NCBI GenBank assembly: GCA_902800495.1 | Contig: CADCET010000025.1 | Span: 1-40,376, forward strand | From: an uncultured Prevotellaceae bacterium | GTDB lineage: Bacteria > Bacteroidota > Bacteroidia > Bacteroidales > Bacteroidaceae | Length of the DNA stretch: 40,376 nt | Direction of reading: 5' to 3' | Shown: positions 5,031 to 14,097 of the stretch, one piece after another | Numbering within the stretch: position 1 is the first letter of the stretch | Layout: the number at the start of each line of letters is the position of its first letter | Notes under the pieces: model-generated | Database searches by the model: none | What the model was told of the DNA's origin: nothing | What the model saw: the letters and a program-made list of their open reading frames with translations, nothing else | Program-made: the position numbers and the translations under genes

Positions 5031-7634
5031 TTAATAAGCAAACTGTATGCCGAAATCCTCAAGATTATATGTTTGATTATTCATTGTACGTGTTCCTGAA
5101 AGCTTAGAGACCTGATTTGGTGAAACAGTAGAGATATCCAATTCCTCGACGCCGTTAACATCGTCATAGTTTCTCCAATTACCATTTTTGCCTGGCCTAG
5201 TCATGGGGCGTGATAATGCGCAGTCAAATTGATAATGCTCTGTGACGCCGTCATAATAATTCATGGTGATTTCGCCAACAACATGAGGAGCCATAATGTC
5301 GGTGTTGTCTATAGTAATATGGTAAATTCTTGTAGAACTTCCTACCTTGGAAGTTCCTGATATAGTTATGACATCGCCATCGCGACTACACTTCTCTACT
5401 TTATCCATCCATTTATCGCTTCCAGAATCAAATGTAAGGGAACACCAATAATATTTAATCTCGTTATACTTTGGCTTTTGCTTGACCCTAATGGTGTCAG
5501 TGTATGGGAAGCGCATACCCCCTAAACGGATGTCATCATAACGTGAGAAGACGTTTTCATTGGCAGCAATATCAAGGTTCAGATAGGCATTCTCTTCTTT
5601 CAGGTCGATATCGCTGAACGTGGGAGTAATCCAATCCTTACGGGAACTAGTACTAGTAGTAAAATAACGCCAGGTGGGATCAATTATTTCCGTACTTAAT
5701 TCCTCGGTATTTGTCTTGATATATTCCCTGACTGTTTGCTGCTCCCCGCTCACTTCAATGCTGTCGATGCCGGGCGTATTGTGTATGACGTATGGCGGCA
5801 CGTCAATCATAAACTTATTGTTGCTGGTGCCTTGCACTTCATTGCCACCCACTTTCAGAGTTGGGTAGATATAGTATCTGCCTGCCTTGAGCGATTTCGC
5901 ATCAAAATTTGCCTCTACTTTCACGCTGTCATTGGCTAAGAAATAGGGCTTGAAATAGTCCTGGCTTGCTACTGGGTCATATTTGTAGTCGACGAGTCTG
6001 ATACCGATAGTGCTTGGAATGAACGTCTTGCGCTTGGCAACGACCGAAGACTCAATCTGACGCGTCATGGGGTTGAAAGTGGCTTTCAGGTTGCTGAATA
6101 CGGGGAAGAGGAACCACTCCATCGTTCCCCATTGGCGCGATTTCTCATAGAAAGTGGTCTTCTCCCTGTCGTTCCACAGGAACTTCATTTCGGCCGAGGC
6201 CGACAGGTCGGCAGAGAGGGGATGAAACTTGACCGAGCTGTCCTTCATCATGCCGTAGGCACCCGACCGTGCCAGTCCTGCTGCAGAGAGGTTGAAACCA
6301 CCTTCGAGTTTTGGACCAACCATGAGCGACAAGGCGATACCCGAAGAGAAGATGTCCTCAATCCAGTCGTTTGTTTCGATATTGGCCGAGAACTCGATGC
6401 CTGCCTGCAGCGAACCGTTGAGTTTGAGTTCCAGGTCGCCGATGTCGATGGGCGACTCCTCGCCTCCCTCTTCCTGCTTCTTTTCCTTCTGGGTGAAGCG
6501 CATGATTTTGTCGGCTTTGGTATCGAAGATGACGGTGGGATTCCAATCGAACTCCGCCTTCGGGAATGTCAGCTTCAATCCTAACGAACCAGATGCCTTA
6601 ACATCGATACGAGGCAGGGGGCGGGTCTGGAAGATGGGCAGGTTGACGGGGAACTTGATTTTGCCAAGGAACTCCATAACGTCAATGTAGCCATCGAAAC
6701 TGGTGCTTGCCTGTAGCGATGCTGCCAGCTTTGCCATCGCATGGTTGGTCATCTCAGTCTTTACGAAGAGTCGGTTCAGCCGGATGTTGTATGTCACCCG
6801 CATCTTGGACAACAACTCTACCTCAGCTTCCAGTCCAATCTCCACACCATCCTTGGGGCTGAAGGTGCGCTTGAAGGTGCCGTCAACGTTGACAAACGTC
6901 AACTCATCTTCGCCTTCGTATGCCTTTCTCTTTCCATTGGAATTCCATCCGGCTAACCTATGGCGGGCCTTGCCCTGTTCGTCAACGGTAATCATCTCAG
7001 TGGAGATGAACTGGATAAAGACGTCGCTGAGGTCGGACAGCTTTTCCATGTTCACGACAAAGAAGTCGTTGTCGACAAGACGCACCTCGGTGACCTTACC
7101 AGCGAAACCGCTCTTACCATAACTTCGCTTCATGCAGTATTCCTCATCCCAGTCTACCAGCACGTCACCGACTTTCGGTAGAAGACTGGCGGGAAGGTTC
7201 TTGTTGAGCGTGATTTGTATCTGCTCTTTGCTCACGCCTCCCACGTCGACGAATCTTTTAGTCATCGTGATGATGTATTCGTGCAATCCTATCTGCTCCA
7301 AGTTCTTCATTCTTGGGTTGAGAATTATCTCCGGCTGCTGGAAACCGATACTGTCAATGGCTGCCAAGGGAATACGGTAAAGAGAGTCAACAGTCTCAAC
7401 ATCCTGAACAACATAGACATCGTGCTCTACAGAGTCAAGGTCAAACTTCGAGTAGCCCATGCGCACCACTTGGTCGTAGAAGAAACCATTGAAGTCGCCG
7501 TCGTTGCGGTAAATGTAGAAAGCGTCTTGAGCATGAAGAGACTCTCCTCCAGCCCTCCCTGTCAGGGAGGGAGCAATTAACTGTGCAAAGGTGACAAACA
7601 CAGATAACAATAGTTTGCAGGCAGTACGCTTCAT
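5031..7634 (-). CDS. Large secreted/surface protein, function unknown
   Basis: 867 aa with an N-terminal signal peptide (MKRTACKLLLSVFVTFAQL). Next comes the segment AFYIYRNDGDFNGFFYDQV...YRIPLAAIDSIGFQ, which recurs at the N-terminus of many Bacteroidales exported proteins. The rest is beta-rich with no catalytic motif I can name. The signal region contains an insertion, APSLTGRAGGESLHAQ, encoded by a perfect 19-bp palindrome (7553-7571). The start overlaps the stop of the preceding gene by four bases (ATGA), so the two are translationally coupled. They sit downstream of a membrane AraC regulator that may control them. Confidence 0.75.
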   Translation of the reverse strand: MKRTACKLLLSVFVTFAQLIAPSLTGRAGGESLHAQDAFYIYRNDGDFNGFFYDQVVRMGYSKFDLDSVEHDVYVVQDVETVDSLYRIPLAAIDSIGFQQPEIILNPRMKNLEQIGLHEYIITMTKRFVDVGGVSKEQIQITLNKNLPASLLPKVGDVLVDWDEEYCMKRSYGKSGFAGKVTEVRLVDNDFFVVNMEKLSDLSDVFIQFISTEMITVDEQGKARHRLAGWNSNGKRKAYEGEDELTFVNVDGTFKRTFSPKDGVEIGLEAEVELLSKMRVTYNIRLNRLFVKTEMTNHAMAKLAASLQASTSFDGYIDVMEFLGKIKFPVNLPIFQTRPLPRIDVKASGSLGLKLTFPKAEFDWNPTVIFDTKADKIMRFTQKEKKQEEGGEESPIDIGDLELKLNGSLQAGIEFSANIETNDWIEDIFSSGIALSLMVGPKLEGGFNLSAAGLARSGAYGMMKDSSVKFHPLSADLSASAEMKFLWNDREKTTFYEKSRQWGTMEWFLFPVFSNLKATFNPMTRQIESSVVAKRKTFIPSTIGIRLVDYKYDPVASQDYFKPYFLANDSVKVEANFDAKSLKAGRYYIYPTLKVGGNEVQGTSNNKFMIDVPPYVIHNTPGIDSIEVSGEQQTVREYIKTNTEELSTEIIDPTWRYFTTSTSSRKDWITPTFSDIDLKEENAYLNLDIAANENVFSRYDDIRLGGMRFPYTDTIRVKQKPKYNEIKYYWCSLTFDSGSDKWMDKVEKCSRDGDVITISGTSKVGSSTRIYHITIDNTDIMAPHVVGEITMNYYDGVTEHYQFDCALSRPMTRPGKNGNWRNYDDVNGVEELDISTVSPNQVSKLSGTRTMNNQTYNLEDFGIQFAY
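7553..7571. repeat. REP-like palindrome inside a coding region
   Basis: ccctccctg-t-cagggaggg, a perfect inverted repeat in frame inside the signal-peptide region of the 867-aa protein. Confidence 0.7.
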
Positions 7635-8110
7635 CGCTTCACGAATTTAAAGGTTGCATCACCGATTTTTACAATATATGTTCCGGCAGGCTGGCCGGCG
7701 AGAGAGACAACGGTCTGCTGACCGCCGTGGGCTGTTATTGTCTGCAACTGCTTGCCGTCGAGTGCGTAGACGGTGAGGCGGGTGCCATCGGCCAAGCCGT
7801 CGAAAGCCATCTGGTCTACTCCCTGACGAAAGATAACCTCACCCGGACGTAGCTTCGGCCCGTCGATGGCATCAATAGTACCCTCGTAGGTGTAGCGCAG
7901 CACGTTCTCCAACTGGTAGTAGACGGTGGTCTTCGTGGTCTTGATGACAAGCTTGCCGTCGTCGAAGGTGGTCTCCGGCTCTTCACTAAGAGCAAAGTAA
8001 ACCTTCTCGCCCGACTTCTGCCACACCACGAGCCGCTGGGTGGCATCCTGTGCCCACGTCGCTGTGACGGATATGAGCAGCAGGGCAATAATACTTAGTT
8101 TCGTTTTCAT
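7631..8110 (-). CDS. Small secreted protein with C-terminal sorting-like domain
   Basis: 159 aa from the ATG at 8110, chosen because it begins a clean signal peptide (MKTKLSIIALLLISVTATWA, then QD). The body has a short beta-rich region (VVWQKSGEKVYFALSEEPET) common in Prevotella secreted proteins. The end, RLTVYALDGKQLQ to GTYIVKIGDATFKFVKR, looks like a compact type IX secretion (T9SS)-type C-terminal domain. Function unknown; likely exported or surface-attached. A -7 box (8139-8146) lies just upstream. First gene of a pair with the 867-aa surface protein. Confidence 0.7.
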   Translation of the reverse strand: MKTKLSIIALLLISVTATWAQDATQRLVVWQKSGEKVYFALSEEPETTFDDGKLVIKTTKTTVYYQLENVLRYTYEGTIDAIDGPKLRPGEVIFRQGVDQMAFDGLADGTRLTVYALDGKQLQTITAHGGQQTVVSLAGQPAGTYIVKIGDATFKFVKR

Positions 8111-8138
8111 AGTCTTTATATAAATCATTTTTTCTGTG

Positions 8139-8146
8139 CAAAAATA
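8139..8146 (-). promoter_or_regulatory. -7 promoter element for the secreted-protein pair
   Basis: TATTTTTG on the minus strand, 29 bases before the ATG at 8110. No clear TTTG at -33, which suits a promoter needing an activator such as the AraC protein upstream. Confidence 0.45.
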
Positions 8147-8177
8147 CGCAAAAAGGCTGTAATAGCACTGCCATATA

Positions 8178-8217
8178 CACAAAATCGACTGCCAAAACAG
8201 ATTTTGGCAGTCGATTT
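8178..8217 (-). terminator. Terminator of the Kelch-AraC gene
   Basis: A perfect 16-bp stem (8182-8197 with 8202-8217), 4-base loop, followed by TTTT on the minus strand. Confidence 0.8.
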
Positions 8218-8244
8218 CCGTAAAAAAGTGATTATCTGCAATCG

Positions 8245-9990
8245 TCAATCCTTGTTCTGGCTCAGCCATTCGCTGGTGGTCATGCCGGTAACATCCTTGA
8301 AGATACGGAAAAACGAACGCTCGCTTGTGAAGCCTGCCTCGGTATAAGCTTCGAAGACTTTCAAGTTGGGGCGCTGACGAAGAATCTGCTGGACGTAGCT
8401 GACACGATACTCGTTGACGAACTGCGTAAAGGTCATACCACGCCTGTCTTTGATACAGTCGGTGACATAGCGGCTATTAGTACACAGCACTTCTGCCACG
8501 TCAGCAACCTTTAGCTCGCTGTTACGGAAGAGCTGCCGCTTGTCCATCAGCTGATAGATACGCTCCAGCAATTCTTCATTCCCATTGTCGGTGATAAATT
8601 CATACTGTTCTTTACGACTTTCAGTGCTGTCAGTCTGTCGGGTAGGAGGCACGACCTTGGTTTTCAGCCTGCGAACAAACAGCCATACACCGATCAACAT
8701 CACGCCACCGATGGCCAATAAGCACCACGGCAGACTGTCCGGCCAACGACTGGCAGCCGTCGTCACGTCGTTCTGCCGACCCAAGGGAATGAGCCACGCC
8801 GAAGCCGTAGGAGTGAAGTTGTCAGAGTCGTAGTCGTTCTTCGAACTGCCGCCAACGATGGCCAGGTTGCCCTGTGGCGTAAGCGAGGGAACGTAGAAAC
8901 CGCAGTCGGGAAGCGGATCGGTATAGTAGAGCGTCAAAGGAGCTGGCCGCTCGGTGTAGCCGATGCTAACTACATAGAACCGCTTGTCCTTGTCGACACC
9001 GCAGAGGTAGGCTTGCTGTGCACGGCGGTCGGCCATGATGTAGCCTCTGTCATATAAGATGGGGCCAGTGCCCAGCGGACTCATCATTGGTATGGGGCAG
9101 ATGGTGGGCAACAGTGTGAAGGCGGTGTCCTCTACCAGCACGATGGCCATCTGCCCTGCCGGTTGCCCCTTCAGTTCCGGTATATCGCTTGTGCGCTCAA
9201 AGTTTTTCACAGCCATGAGGTAGGCATAGCGTCCCTGCGCCTCATCGCCGATAAAGCCGGCATCAGCGGTTGTGGGGGCATTGTATGTCAGCGGTTTCCA
9301 CTGCTGCAGCAGCGGTACGGTGAACGGTTCGCCATTCAGGCGGTCGACAACAATGGTGTCGGCCAAGTGGTCACGGGTGTCACGGTCGCCCACGATGAGC
9401 ACATCACCCTGCGATGTTCGGAAAAGGTAGGGAACGACGCGGCCTACGGTGACGGGCTTGACAGGAGTAAAGAACTTCTGACCATCGAACTCCTCAACGA
9501 CATCGTCGGCATACCAGTTACCGGTGATGATGACCTTTCCGCTGTCCAACTCCATAGCCGATGCCAGCGTCCTTTTCTGACTTAGGCAACCAAAACCCGT
9601 GAACGAGTGGCTTGCCGGGTCGTACATCTCTACGCCGAACGACTGACCCACGCCCATCTCCTCCTTGCTGCCTCCAGCCAACAGAACCTGCCCGGAACGC
9701 AGCACTAATGCCGTACCGTGGTCGTGGGTATAGGTCATTGGCAGCTGATGCCACTCGCCGTCCATCAGATACTCAGCCGTGGCCGTGGGCACGAAGCCGT
9801 TGGTATGGCCTCCAGCCACCATCAGTTCGCCACCGGCACAGAACACGGCATGTCCCTCGCGTGGTATGTTCAGGTCGGGTAGACGCTGAGGTGTGATCTG
9901 TACGCAAGGGCAAGAACTTACCTTCCCTGTCGCTAGGGCCGGTATGCCAACAGCTGTGGCAAAGAGCAGTAGAAAGAGTCTATCCAGCAT
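8245..9990 (-). CDS. Transmembrane regulator: Kelch propeller fused to AraC HTH
   Basis: 581 aa. A signal peptide (1-20) is followed by a periplasmic beta-propeller (about 40-400) with Kelch-type repeats such as GGELMVAGGHTNG and SGQVLLAGGSKE. A single membrane helix (about 418-440, CLLAIGGVMLIGVWLFV) leads to a cytoplasmic AraC-family double HTH (about 475-578, ending in the AGFTSERSFFRIFKDVTGMT signature). The layout is a one-component sensor that reads a ligand outside and binds DNA inside, like Bacteroides hybrid sensors but with no kinase. The propeller may bind carbohydrate; this is inferred. It probably controls the two exported genes downstream. Confidence 0.85.
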   Translation of the reverse strand: MLDRLFLLLFATAVGIPALATGKVSSCPCVQITPQRLPDLNIPREGHAVFCAGGELMVAGGHTNGFVPTATAEYLMDGEWHQLPMTYTHDHGTALVLRSGQVLLAGGSKEEMGVGQSFGVEMYDPASHSFTGFGCLSQKRTLASAMELDSGKVIITGNWYADDVVEEFDGQKFFTPVKPVTVGRVVPYLFRTSQGDVLIVGDRDTRDHLADTIVVDRLNGEPFTVPLLQQWKPLTYNAPTTADAGFIGDEAQGRYAYLMAVKNFERTSDIPELKGQPAGQMAIVLVEDTAFTLLPTICPIPMMSPLGTGPILYDRGYIMADRRAQQAYLCGVDKDKRFYVVSIGYTERPAPLTLYYTDPLPDCGFYVPSLTPQGNLAIVGGSSKNDYDSDNFTPTASAWLIPLGRQNDVTTAASRWPDSLPWCLLAIGGVMLIGVWLFVRRLKTKVVPPTRQTDSTESRKEQYEFITDNGNEELLERIYQLMDKRQLFRNSELKVADVAEVLCTNSRYVTDCIKDRRGMTFTQFVNEYRVSYVQQILRQRPNLKVFEAYTEAGFTSERSFFRIFKDVTGMTTSEWLSQNKD

Positions 9991-10012
9991 AGTTGTTGTT
10001 TTTTATCCCTAA

Positions 10013-10053
10013 CAAATAAAATGTCCCGAAAGCGATAAATCGCCTTCAGGACA
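10013..10053 (-). terminator. fusA terminator
   Basis: Stem tgtcc (10022-10026) / ggaca (10049-10053) with the inner gcgat/atcgc helix, followed on the minus strand by TTTTATTTG. It ends the rpsL-rpsG-fusA transcript. Confidence 0.75.
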
Positions 10054-10084
10054 ATTCACTATGATAGTTCTACGAATGTAGCGC

Positions 10085-12214
10085 TTATACCAGGTCGGCG
10101 CGGCCCTTAACCTCCTCCAGCACAGCCTTGGCGATAGCGCTGCTGAGCGGTGCGTGGTGGCTGTACTCCATAGAGCTGGTAGCACGACCAGAGGTGATGG
10201 TACGCAGAGCGGTGACATAGCCGAACATCTCTGACAGGGGCACCTTAGCCTTCACGACACGGGCACCGCTGCGAGCCTCGTCCATACCCTCTACCTGGCC
10301 ACGACGCTTGTTCAAGTCGCCGATGACGTCACCCATGTTCTCCTCGGGTGTCACCACCTCGAGCTTCATGATGGGCTCCATCAGTACGGGCTTAGCCTGG
10401 GCGCAGACAGCCTTGTAAGCCATCTGGGCGGCAATCTCGAACGACAGCTGGTCAGAGTCAACGGGGTGGAACGAACCGTCGACGACGACAACCTTCAGCG
10501 AATCCATGGGATAGCCACCGAGGATACCGTTCTTCATGGCAGCCTCGAAGCCCTTCTGGATAGAGGGGATGAACTCCTTGGGGATGTTACCACCCTTCAC
10601 CTCGTTGACGAACTGCAGTCCGCCGTCCTTGGCGATATCCCAGTCGTCGTCCACAGGACCGACGTTGACGATGATGTCAGCGAACTTACCGCGACCACCC
10701 GACTGCTTCTTGTAAACCTCACGGTAGCCCATGACGGTCTTCGTGATGGCCTCCTTATAGTTAACCTGGGGCTTACCCTGGTTACACTCTACCTTGAACT
10801 CACGCTTCAGACGGTCGATGATGATGTCGAGGTGGAGCTCACCCATACCCGAGATGATGGTCTGACCACTCTGCTCGTCGGTACGTACGGTGAACGTCGG
10901 GTCCTCCTCGGCCAGCTTAGCCAGACCATTGTCCAGCTTGGCCACGTCGGCCTGCGACTTCGGCTCAACGGCGATAGAAATCACCGTGTCGGGGAAGGTC
11001 ATCGACTCCAGCACGATGGGTGCCTCCTCAGCACAGAGGGTGTCACCCGTGCGGATGTCCTTGAAGCCTACGCCAGCACCGATATCACCGGCGTCGATAG
11101 ACTCCATGGGGATTTCCTTGTTAGAGTTCATCTGGAACAGACGGCTGATACGCTCCTTCTTGCCCGAACGGGGGTTGTAGACGTAAGAGCCGGCCTTCAC
11201 GCTACCAGAGTAGACGCGGAAGAACACCAGACGGCCCATATACGGGTCGGTGGCAATCTTGAAGGCGAGGGCCGATGTGGGCGCATCCTCAGAAGGCTCA
11301 CGATCTTCCTCCTCGTCGGTGTTGGGGTTGGTACCCTTGATCACCTCGACGTCGACAGGAGCGGGCAGGAAGGCGCAGACGTAGTCGAGCAGGGGCTGTA
11401 CGCCCTTGTTCTTGTACGAAGAGCCGAGCAGCATCGGTGTACACTGCATAGCGATGGTACCCTTGCGGATAGCAGCGATAATCTCCTCCTCGGTGATAGA
11501 GGTGGGATCGTCGAAGTACTTCTCCATCAGGGCCTCGTCGTACTCAGCGGCAGCCTCGAGCAGCTTGTTACGCCAGTCGTCGCACTCTGCCTGCAGGTCG
11601 GCGGGAATCTCCTCGATGTCGTACTCAGCACCCATCGTCTCGTCGTGCCACAGGATAGCCTTCATCTTGATCAGGTCTACCAAGCCCTTGAAGTTCTCCT
11701 CAGCGCCGATGGGCACCTGGATAACGACAGGGTTGGCACCCAGGATGTCCTTCATCTGCTGTACAGTCTCGAAGAAGTCGGCACCCGAGCGGTCCATTTT
11801 GTTCACATAACCGATACGCGGCACATTGTACTTGTCGGCCTGACGCCATACGGTCTCAGACTGAGGCTGCACACCGTCGGCAGCCGAGTAAGTAGCCACG
11901 GCACCGTCGAGCACACGCAGTGAACGCTCCACCTCAGCGGTGAAGTCAACGTGTCCCGGAGTATCAATGAGGTTGATCTTGAACGTCTTTCCGTTATAGT
12001 TCCAGTTACATGTGGTAGCAGCCGACGTGATAGTGATACCACGCTCCTGCTCCTGAGCCATCCAGTCCATGGTGGCGGCACCGTCGTGTACCTCACCAAT
12101 CTTGTGGGTCTTACCCGTGTAGAACAGGATACGCTCCGATGTGGTCGTCTTACCGGCATCGATGTGAGCCATGATGCCGATGTTACGCGTCAAATGCAAA
12201 TCTTGTTTTGCCAT
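10085..12214 (-). CDS. fusA: Elongation factor G
   Basis: 709 aa, full length. G1 is [10 protein letters not shown]3 DTPGHVDF and G4 NKMD, followed by the domain II-V sequence of EF-G, including the GMGELHLD motif of domain III. It catalyses GTP-driven translocation of tRNA and mRNA and, together with RRF, splits ribosomes. It is the last gene of rpsL-rpsG-fusA and ends at a terminator (10013-10053). An RRF-like protein is encoded in the secretion operon of this window, but no functional link is implied by distance alone. Confidence 0.97.
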   Translation of the reverse strand: MAKQDLHLTRNIGIMAHIDAGKTTTSERILFYTGKTHKIGEVHDGAATMDWMAQEQERGITITSAATTCNWNYNGKTFKINLIDTPGHVDFTAEVERSLRVLDGAVATYSAADGVQPQSETVWRQADKYNVPRIGYVNKMDRSGADFFETVQQMKDILGANPVVIQVPIGAEENFKGLVDLIKMKAILWHDETMGAEYDIEEIPADLQAECDDWRNKLLEAAAEYDEALMEKYFDDPTSITEEEIIAAIRKGTIAMQCTPMLLGSSYKNKGVQPLLDYVCAFLPAPVDVEVIKGTNPNTDEEEDREPSEDAPTSALAFKIATDPYMGRLVFFRVYSGSVKAGSYVYNPRSGKKERISRLFQMNSNKEIPMESIDAGDIGAGVGFKDIRTGDTLCAEEAPIVLESMTFPDTVISIAVEPKSQADVAKLDNGLAKLAEEDPTFTVRTDEQSGQTIISGMGELHLDIIIDRLKREFKVECNQGKPQVNYKEAITKTVMGYREVYKKQSGGRGKFADIIVNVGPVDDDWDIAKDGGLQFVNEVKGGNIPKEFIPSIQKGFEAAMKNGILGGYPMDSLKVVVVDGSFHPVDSDQLSFEIAAQMAYKAVCAQAKPVLMEPIMKLEVVTPEENMGDVIGDLNKRRGQVEGMDEARSGARVVKAKVPLSEMFGYVTALRTITSGRATSSMEYSHHAPLSSAIAKAVLEEVKGRADLV

Positions 12215-12246
12215 TGTCTCTTTACCTTAATTACCTTTGTTGATGA

Positions 12247-12723
12247 TTAGAAACGGAAGTGGGCGAAAGCACGGTTAGCCTCAGCCATGCGGTGCATATC
12301 CTCCTTACGCTTGAAGGCACCACCCTGATTGTTGAAGGCGTCCATAATCTCAGCAGCCAGCTTGTCGCTCATCGACTTGCCGCTACGCTTGCGTGCAAAC
12401 TGAATCATGTTCTTCATCGAGACACTCTCCTTACGGTCGGGACGAATCTCGGTGGGAACCTGGAACGTAGCACCACCGATACGGCGGCTCTTCACCTCCA
12501 CCTGCGGGGTGATGTTGTCGAGAGCCTGCTTCCAGATTTCCAGAGCTGACTTCTCGTTGTCCTTCATCTTCTCCTTTACGGTGTTGAGGGCATTGTAGAA
12601 AATCTCGTATGACTTCGACTTCTTGCCGTCGAACATGAGGTGGTTTACGAACTTTGACACCTTCTTGTCATTGAACACGGGATCCGGCAGGATCACACGC
12701 TTCTTAGGTTTTGCTTTTCTCAT
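12247..12723 (-). CDS. rpsG: 30S ribosomal protein S7
   Basis: 158 aa, full length for Bacteroidota S7. It starts [20 protein letters not shown] and includes [17 protein letters not shown] and the C-terminal [13 protein letters not shown]. It nucleates assembly of the 30S head and contacts mRNA at the exit channel. It lies 32 bases before fusA and 154 bases after rpsL in the expected str-operon order. Confidence 0.97.
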   Translation of the reverse strand: MRKAKPKKRVILPDPVFNDKKVSKFVNHLMFDGKKSKSYEIFYNALNTVKEKMKDNEKSALEIWKQALDNITPQVEVKSRRIGGATFQVPTEIRPDRKESVSMKNMIQFARKRSGKSMSDKLAAEIMDAFNNQGGAFKRKEDMHRMAEANRAFAHFRF

Positions 12724-12877
12724 TTTTTTGTTTGAATGATTTTTGTCTGCTTGGGGGCTGTTCTTGCACGTTCTTCAACGCTCGCTCTTGAGCATTTACT
12801 CAACCTTTATAACACTCCAGCAAAACGGATTTGTTTCTTTTTCTTTGATTGGCCGTCTGACCATCTCCGGTCAGTTC

Positions 12878-13258
12878 TTACTTCTTGGCCTTGGGACGCT
12901 TGGCACCGTACTTAGAGCGGCGCTGGGTACGGTTGGCAACACCGGCGGTATCGAGCGTACCGCGAACGATGTGGTAACGTACACCGGGCAGGTCCTTCAC
13001 ACGACCGCCACGCACCAGCACGATAGAGTGCTCCTGCAGGTTGTGTCCCTCACCGGGAATGTAACTGTTGACTTCCTTCTGGTTTGTCAGACGAACACGG
13101 GCTACCTTACGCATAGCCGAATTAGGCTTCTTCGGGGTCGTTGTGTAGACACGTACGCAGACACCGCGACGCTGAGGACAGTTGTCCAAAGCGGGTGACT
13201 TTGACTTGTCGACGATTACCCTTCTGCCTTTTCTTACCAATTGTGAAATTGTAGGCAT
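12878..13258 (-). CDS. rpsL: 30S ribosomal protein S12
   Basis: 126 aa, full length. It includes [12 protein letters not shown], the conserved loop whose lysine (K of PKKPNS) is the streptomycin-sensitivity residue, in the usual sensitive form. It contributes to decoding-site accuracy. First gene of rpsL-rpsG-fusA. Confidence 0.97.
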   Translation of the reverse strand: MPTISQLVRKGRRVIVDKSKSPALDNCPQRRGVCVRVYTTTPKKPNSAMRKVARVRLTNQKEVNSYIPGEGHNLQEHSIVLVRGGRVKDLPGVRYHIVRGTLDTAGVANRTQRRSKYGAKRPKAKK

Positions 13259-13351
13259 AATACTTTAATTTTTAATTTTTGATATATATTATTTTGTTTA
13301 TATTCAGCTATTTACGCAATACGCCCTTACATTGTAAGCGAATTCGGGCTG

Positions 13352-13359
13352 CAAAGGTA
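13352..13359 (-). promoter_or_regulatory. -7 element of the rpsL transcript
   Basis: TACCTTTG on the minus strand, about 94 bases before the rpsL ATG, with the same flank as the rpsJ promoter. The -33 TTTG is not obvious. Confidence 0.5.
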
Positions 13360-13793
13360 CAATTATTTTCCGATTCCACCTAATACTATTAAAAGAAATT
13401 TCAGGTTACAATAGCCTATTTAACATAAAATAATATTTTTAACCCTCATTAACCTGACTAATTTCCCAAAGGAGTCGTCTTCTCACATTCACGAGCGGCT
13501 TATATTTTTTCACGAGAGGCTTATATTTTTTCACGAGAGGCTTATATTTTTTCACGAGAGGCCGTGACGTTTTCGCACCTCGTACCTCTTACCTCTTCCC
13601 TCTTACCTCTTCCCTCTTACTTCTCACCTCTCACCTCTCACCTCTCACCTCTATATATGGTTGTCTTAACCCAAAAACACCCCGCCCATGTCGCCCATCC
13701 CGCCCGTAACCTTCAGAGAAGTTAGGAGCGACATGGGTGGGATGGGTGGGATGTTTTTAGCTTTCCTTATCCTAATACGCGCGCGTGCGCGAA
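13360..13793. other. Repeat-rich gap upstream of rpsL
   Basis: AT-rich to about 13,480, then a 21-bp tandem repeat, a pyrimidine-rich run of ctcttac/cacctct units (about 13577-13652), and an imperfect inverted repeat of ccgcccat/atgggtggg units (about 13672-13757). No gene seen. Confidence 0.6.
13490..13561. repeat. 21-bp tandem repeat, three units and a part
   Basis: Unit cacgagaggcttatatttttt at 13490-13510 (one base differs), 13511-13531 and 13532-13552, then nine bases of a fourth. Confidence 0.85.
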
Positions 13794-13964
13794 CTATTCA
13801 AAAAACACGTCGAGTTCACGCGACATCTGGTCGGTGGAACTATTGTCGGGTGTAGGGTCTATCACGACATCGTTCGTCTGGTCGCCACCGCTAAAGGCGA
13901 TCATCTGTTGCAGAACCACGGTCTCCACCACAGTCTCTGGCGTCATATATTCTTTCTTTTTCAT
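13794..13964 (-). CDS. Short peptide of Bacteroidales MKKK-EYM type
   Basis: 56 aa. It begins MKKKEYMTPETVVETVVLQQ, then MIAFSGGDQTNDVV, and ends SRELDVFFE. Many Prevotella and Bacteroides genomes carry short genes of this plan: a lysine-rich start, a helical VVxLQ segment, a small-residue turn near S/G-G, and an acidic/aromatic end. Their function is not settled; some have been considered precursor-like peptides. There is no hydrophobic stretch long enough for a signal peptide. The gene starts 133 bases after the stop of the large surface protein and may share its transcript. Confidence 0.55.
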   Translation of the reverse strand: MKKKEYMTPETVVETVVLQQMIAFSGGDQTNDVVIDPTPDNSSTDQMSRELDVFFE

Positions 13965-14008
13965 CGTTCTATTTTTTATTTCAAAGGAGTTGTATATTCT
14001 TTCTTTTT

Positions 14009-14085
14009 GTCTAAGGAATCAAGGAATTAAGGAAGGGCTCTTCGGCGTGAGCGCCGATATTCCTTGATTCCTAAATTCCTTAGAC
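14009..14085. repeat. Imperfect inverted repeat after the large surface gene
   Basis: gtctaaggaatcaaggaatt... (14009-14034) against its near complement (14060-14085), with a GC hairpin cggcgtgagcgccg inside (14043-14056). It may end transcription of the 1,213-aa gene, though no T run is present. Confidence 0.5.
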
Positions 14086-14097
14086 ATAAAAACATCC

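Noticed and set aside
10466-11923. Long plus-strand open frame of 485 codons opposite fusA
   Set aside because: Fully antisense to EF-G; the frame stays open because of fusA codon bias. Composition is not protein-like.
13490-13561. CRISPR array
   Set aside because: The 21-bp units are directly joined with no spacers.
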